In this document: positions 60,637 to 64,000 of the stretch, piece by piece
Position numbering within the stretch: the first letter of the stretch is position 1
Layout: every line of letters starts with the position of its first letter
NCBI RefSeq assembly: GCF_003628445.1
Contig: NZ_RBZO01000006.1
Location: 1-64,000, forward strand
Source of the DNA: Oceanobacillus bengalensis
GTDB lineage: Bacteria; Bacillota; Bacilli; Bacillales; Amphibacillaceae
Direction: 5' to 3'
DNA length: 64,000 nucleotides
Translations under genes and position numbers: made by a program
The notes under the pieces: generated by a model
Seen by the model: only the letters and a program-made list of their open reading frames with translations
Database searches by the model: none
What the model was told of the DNA's origin: nothing

Positions 60637-61188
60637 ATGAGCTGGTATGAAAAATTGAAAACATATTTTCCTGTTAGTGAAATGAAATCAAAGGAACAAT
60701 TAGAGACACTACTAACTGAAAAAGGAGAGTTATACGTTAAGAATGAAGGAGAGTATCATATTGTATTGTATGCAGATTTTTCTTCGTTTCTATTTGTTGA
60801 CTTTCTATTGGTTTCTAGGGAATCGCGGGGAAAAGGAATTGGCCATCAAGTAATGGAAAAGCTTAAAGCAAAAAATAAACCAATTATTTTAGAAGTTGAA
60901 CCAATAAATAAAGAAGACCAAGACACGGAAAAAAGGCTACGATTCTATAAACGAGAAGGATTTAAACATGCATTACCAATTATGTATCAATTCCAATCCT
61001 TAGTAGTTAATGAAGAAACAGAAATGGAGATTTTGTATTGGGCAGACGATGAAATAAACGAAATGATGATATATGAAAATATGAAAAAAGTATATAATCA
61101 AATTCATGCATACAAAGCAGAAGAATTATATGGATATCCCCCAAAACAAGTGAGTGAAGTGATACGCTTTGAAAAGAATCGGGAGTAG
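60637..61188 (+). CDS. GNAT-family N-acetyltransferase
   Basis: A 183-residue GNAT protein. Strand beta-4 FVDFLLVSRESRGKGIGHQVMEKL carries the acetyl-CoA pyrophosphate loop R-G-K-G-I-G (about residue 66-71), and FYKREGFKHA lies near 110. A C-terminal extension (140-183) is helical. Substrate unknown. AAAGGAG precedes the ATG. The transposon ends 28 nt before the start codon, so the native promoter is now 12 kb away. Confidence 0.8.
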   Translation: MSWYEKLKTYFPVSEMKSKEQLETLLTEKGELYVKNEGEYHIVLYADFSSFLFVDFLLVSRESRGKGIGHQVMEKLKAKNKPIILEVEPINKEDQDTEKRLRFYKREGFKHALPIMYQFQSLVVNEETEMEILYWADDEINEMMIYENMKKVYNQIHAYKAEELYGYPPKQVSEVIRFEKNRE

Positions 61189-61294
61189 AAAGGTATCAAC
61201 AGTCGAGTCATGCAAACTGTGGAAATAGGGAGATACCAGTGTGTAAATATTTCCCTTTTGTGTCATAATTCTCATAGGAAAAGGGGAGAACAAT

Positions 61295-62002
61295 GTGCAA
61301 AAAATTATGATCGTAGAAGATGAACCCAAAATTGCAGAACATTTAGCGTCCTATATGAATAAATACGGATATGCATCGTTTAAAGTAACAGATTTCAATC
61401 ATGTTATGGATGATTTTTATAAGAACAAACCCGATTTAGTTCTTCTTGACATTAACCTTCCGAGCTACGATGGATACTACTGGTGTAGGAAAATTCGGAA
61501 AGAATCGCTTTGCCCAGTTATCTTTATATCGGCACGAGTCGGTGAGATGGACCAAGTAAGGGCGATAGAAAATGGTGGAGATGATTTCATTACAAAGCCA
61601 TTTCACCCTGAAATTGTAATGGCAAAAATCAGGAGCCAACTTAGGCGTGCTTACGGAGAATATGCCATACAGACAGAAGAACGTGTTTTGGAAACAAAAG
61701 GATTAAAACTCTATCCAGAACGACTAGAGCTATCTTTTAAAGGGAAGGTAGTTTCCTTATCCAAAAAAGAAAACGACATTATCGAAAGCTTAATGGAACG
61801 TTATCCACGTATTGCGGGTCGTGAAGATTTACTAGAAAAATTATGGGACGATCAAGTATATGTTGATGAAAATACACTCAATGTTAATATTACTCGAGTT
61901 AGAAAAAAGTTTGAGGCAATTGGGATAAAAGAGGCGATAGAAACGATGAGGGGTGCTGGCTATCGATTAAACATCTCCTGGGTTGAGGAAGAGGACAAAT
62001 GA
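61295..62002 (+). CDS. Response regulator, OmpR family, BceR-like
   Basis: A 235-residue regulator. Receiver domain with acidic pocket IVEDEPK, phosphorylation site in PDLVLLDINLPSYDG (Asp near 51) and Lys in FITKPFHP; C-terminal winged helix (ENTLNVNITRVRKKFEAIG, MRGAGYRL). GTG 61295 is set by AAGGGGAG. It overlaps the kinase start by 4 nt. It probably binds the inverted TTACA-N4-TGTAA site before the ABC transporter genes. Confidence 0.88.
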   Translation: MQKIMIVEDEPKIAEHLASYMNKYGYASFKVTDFNHVMDDFYKNKPDLVLLDINLPSYDGYYWCRKIRKESLCPVIFISARVGEMDQVRAIENGGDDFITKPFHPEIVMAKIRSQLRRAYGEYAIQTEERVLETKGLKLYPERLELSFKGKVVSLSKKENDIIESLMERYPRIAGREDLLEKLWDDQVYVDENTLNVNITRVRKKFEAIGIKEAIETMRGAGYRLNISWVEEEDK

Positions 62003-62997
62003 AGCTATTTTTTAAAGAACATGCTTTATTAATTGCCGTACAGGTTATTCAATTTACAGTAATTGTAGCCGTTTACTGGCTTAATGGGGATCACCATATT
62101 AAAACTGCACTCTATGCTATTTTTCTAGGCTTCTTTTTCCTCGGTTGCTATCTACTCTACCATTTTTATAGCCGCCGGAAATTCTTTGAGCGACTTGATA
62201 AACCGCTTGAGTTCCTTGATGACTCCTTCCAAAAAACCGACCAGACTCCTGTGTCCATTGCATTAGATAGCCTTTTAAAAGATCAGTATAATCTTTACCA
62301 GAAGGAGATCAAACGATTAGAGTCTAAACAGGAGGAGCATCTGAAATTTATGGATCAATGGGTGCATCAGATGAAGACACCGCTATCTGTTATTGAACTT
62401 ACCGCACAAAATTTAGATGAACCAGATTCATCTAATATTCGTGAAGAAACAGAACGAATGAAAAATTCCTTACATACGATTTTATATATGGCACGTTTAC
62501 GCTCCATTGAACAGGATTTTCATATAAAACCTGTATCCCTATTGAAATTAATTCATGAAGTAAATAGCGAAAATAAGCGTTTTTATATTAGGAACAAGGT
62601 TTATCCGAAATTTCAAGCTGAAAAAGAAATTACGGTAGAAACAGATGAAAAATGGCTGTTTTTTATTGTTTCACAATTGATACATAATGCAGTGAAGTAT
62701 ACAAAAGGAAAAAGTGGCAACATCCATATTTCCATTTATGAAAGAGAATCCGAAGCAGTATTAGAAGTAATGGATTCTGGTGTAGGTATTCCACAATCGG
62801 ATCACAAACGAATTTTTGAAGCCTTTTATACAGGTGAAAATGGACGCAAATTTAGAGAGTCTACTGGTATGGGCCTCTACTTAACGAAGGAAGCTTCTGT
62901 TCAACTTGGGCATCGAATAGAAATGGATTCAAAAGTTAACGAAGGGACGACTTTTCGAATCATTTTCTCCCCTACACAAAACCTTACAAACTTGTAA
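61999..62997 (+). CDS. Sensor histidine kinase, BceS-like (intramembrane-sensing)
   Basis: A 332-residue kinase with two transmembrane helices near the N-terminus (about 10-27 and 36-55) and almost no external domain, the hallmark of Bce-type kinases, which read the state of their partner transporter. H-box DQWVHQMKTPLSVIEL (His near 127), N-box LIHNAVKYT, G-boxes DSGVGIP and STGMGLYL. Together with the following ABC genes it forms a peptide-antibiotic sensing unit. Confidence 0.88.
   Translation: MKLFFKEHALLIAVQVIQFTVIVAVYWLNGDHHIKTALYAIFLGFFFLGCYLLYHFYSRRKFFERLDKPLEFLDDSFQKTDQTPVSIALDSLLKDQYNLYQKEIKRLESKQEEHLKFMDQWVHQMKTPLSVIELTAQNLDEPDSSNIREETERMKNSLHTILYMARLRSIEQDFHIKPVSLLKLIHEVNSENKRFYIRNKVYPKFQAEKEITVETDEKWLFFIVSQLIHNAVKYTKGKSGNIHISIYERESEAVLEVMDSGVGIPQSDHKRIFEAFYTGENGRKFRESTGMGLYLTKEASVQLGHRIEMDSKVNEGTTFRIIFSPTQNLTNL
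62984..62997. promoter_or_regulatory. BceR-type operator
   Basis: TTACA-AACT-TGTAA fits the TNACA-N4-TGTAA inverted repeat known for BceR-type regulators. It overlaps the kinase stop codon. A -10-like TATACT follows at 63042-63047, 44 nt downstream, so the ABC genes have an inducible promoter. Confidence 0.65.
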
Positions 62998-63091
62998 GGA
63001 AAATGAAAGAAGAATCGATTTTTAATGTATATAACAGAGGGTATACTAAGGTCACAAGTTGAAGTGTTATTATCTGAAAGGAGAGCTTGTG

Positions 63092-63856
63092 ATGCTGAAC
63101 GTAAAAGAAGTTAGTAAAATATATGAAGGAAAAATGGCATACCGCGCATTAACAGATATTAATTTAACCATTGAAACAGGAGAATTCGTTGGAATAATGG
63201 GGCCATCTGGAAGTGGGAAGACTACCCTACTTAATATGATTGCAACCATTGATGAACCAACTACAGGAGAAATTCTGATTAATGAAAAGAACCCGCACAA
63301 ACTAAAAAAAGATGCATTGGCTAAATTTCGCAGACAGGAATTGGGGTTTGTATTCCAAGACTTTAATTTACTTCACACATTAACGGTCGAAGAAAATATT
63401 GTCCTTCCACTAACACTTGATGGTACGAAAGTAAAGGTAATGAAAAATAAGGCAAATGAAATTGCTGAAAAACTCGGGATTACACACATTATGCAAAAAC
63501 GCACGTACGAAATTTCTGGTGGACAGGCACAACGAGTTGCTATTGCTCGAGCGATGATCCACACACCAAAACTATTACTTGCAGATGAGCCAACTGGAAA
63601 TCTCGACTCGAAATCTTCTAAGGATGTCATGGAGATGCTGCAAACGATTAATCAAAAGGAGCGTACGACAATGATGCTCGTTACCCATGATCCTCAAGCT
63701 GCGAGCTACTGTAATCGAGTTGTCTTTATTCGTGATGGTAAATTTTATTCTGAAATTCACCGTGGTGATAATCGACAAGCCTTTTTCCAAAAAATTATTG
63801 ATACACTTTCCTTACTAGGGGGGGATGGGCATGACCTTTCGTCAATTCGCCTTTAA
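63092..63856 (+). CDS. ABC transporter ATP-binding protein, BceA-like
   Basis: A 254-residue ATPase of the MacB/LolD/BceA group. Walker [14 protein letters not shown] near 37-49, Q-loop [16 protein letters not shown], signature [15 protein letters not shown], Walker [14 protein letters not shown]-loop VTHDP. AAGGAG lies 8 nt before ATG 63092. The 3' end overlaps the permease start. With the permease it frees lipid II cycle intermediates from peptide antibiotics such as bacitracin in known systems. Confidence 0.9.
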   Translation: MLNVKEVSKIYEGKMAYRALTDINLTIETGEFVGIMGPSGSGKTTLLNMIATIDEPTTGEILINEKNPHKLKKDALAKFRRQELGFVFQDFNLLHTLTVEENIVLPLTLDGTKVKVMKNKANEIAEKLGITHIMQKRTYEISGGQAQRVAIARAMIHTPKLLLADEPTGNLDSKSSKDVMEMLQTINQKERTTMMLVTHDPQAASYCNRVVFIRDGKFYSEIHRGDNRQAFFQKIIDTLSLLGGDGHDLSSIRL

Positions 63857-64000
63857 GAATGTCACGCGTAACAAAAGGTTATATGCCGCATACTTTCTTA
63901 GTATTCTCTTTACCGTAATGGTCTTTTTTACATTTGCCATATTTTCTTTTCATCCGGTACTTAGTGCGGATGGTTTTAATTCCAGTGTTACAAAAGGGAT
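63831..64000 (+). CDS. ABC transporter permease, BceB-like (partial, runs off the window)
   Basis: The first 56 codons are visible. They start [20 protein letters not shown], followed by a first transmembrane helix (YFLSILFTVMVFFTFAIFSF). This N-terminus is typical of BceB/FtsX-type permeases with ten helices and a large external domain, most of which lies beyond 64000. GGGGGG lies just before; ATG 63825 is an alternative start. Overlaps the ATPase gene by 26 nt. Confidence 0.85.
   Translation, partial: MTFRQFAFKNVTRNKRLYAAYFLSILFTVMVFFTFAIFSFHPVLSADGFNSSVTKG

Overview
The window is AT-rich DNA from a low-GC Gram-positive bacterium, most likely Bacillaceae (Bacillus/Oceanobacillus/Virgibacillus-like). 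The support is strong AGGAGG ribosome sites with frequent GTG/TTG starts, S-box leaders, a yybP-ykoY leader, a cre-like site, an HxlR regulator, a Bce-type module and G39P/G40P-like phage replication genes. The genus is inference. I found no rRNA, tRNA or CRISPR array.

Layout. 1-1245: tail of a group II intron and decayed small genes. 1246-6260: a membrane-anchored dihydroorotate-dehydrogenase-like fusion, a double-domain AhpD-like protein, a type I toxin-antitoxin-like pair, a manganese (yybP-ykoY) leader with a TerC-family gene, and a 427-bp duplication of the AhpD tail plus toxin-antitoxin segment. 6281-10085: a 5-oxoprolinase operon (pxpB-pxpC-pxpA) between two copies of a cassette made of a promoter, an S-box-like leader, a terminator and a gene for an unknown ~109-residue protein. 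10443-18856: a candidate defence island with a GHKL ATPase, two unknown proteins, an McrB-like AAA+ protein and an McrC-like DUF2357 nuclease. 19330-22656: a phage-type replication module without other phage genes. 22754-35931: sugar oxidation and uptake (two GMC oxidoreductases with a small subunit, a sugar isomerase-like protein, a LacI regulator with three matching operators, two Gfo/Idh/MocA dehydrogenases and a ribose-type ABC importer). 37035-42935: sulfur metabolism under two S-boxes, with an AAC(6')-like acetyltransferase between them. 43118-48562: assorted genes, including a dead nitrilase, nitronate monooxygenase, enoyl-CoA hydratase and a LysM-3D wall protein.

48683-60608 is a complete Tn3-family transposon of 11,926 bp. 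It has matching terminal inverted repeats and a perfect 5-bp target duplication (TATTT). Besides transposase and resolvase it carries hxlR, hxlA, hxlB, pgi, zwf and a short gnd. Together these enzymes form a closed dissimilatory ribulose-monophosphate cycle: formaldehyde is fixed onto ribulose 5-phosphate, isomerised to fructose 6-phosphate and glucose 6-phosphate, oxidised to 6-phosphogluconate, then decarboxylated back to ribulose 5-phosphate. Two divergent operons share an almost identical promoter box, 20 nt upstream of the -10 in both, which points to joint HxlR control. This apparent mobile formaldehyde-detoxification element is the most striking object here.

60637-64000: a GNAT gene whose upstream region was split by the transposon, then a BceRSAB-type antimicrobial-peptide sensing and detoxification operon that runs off the window.
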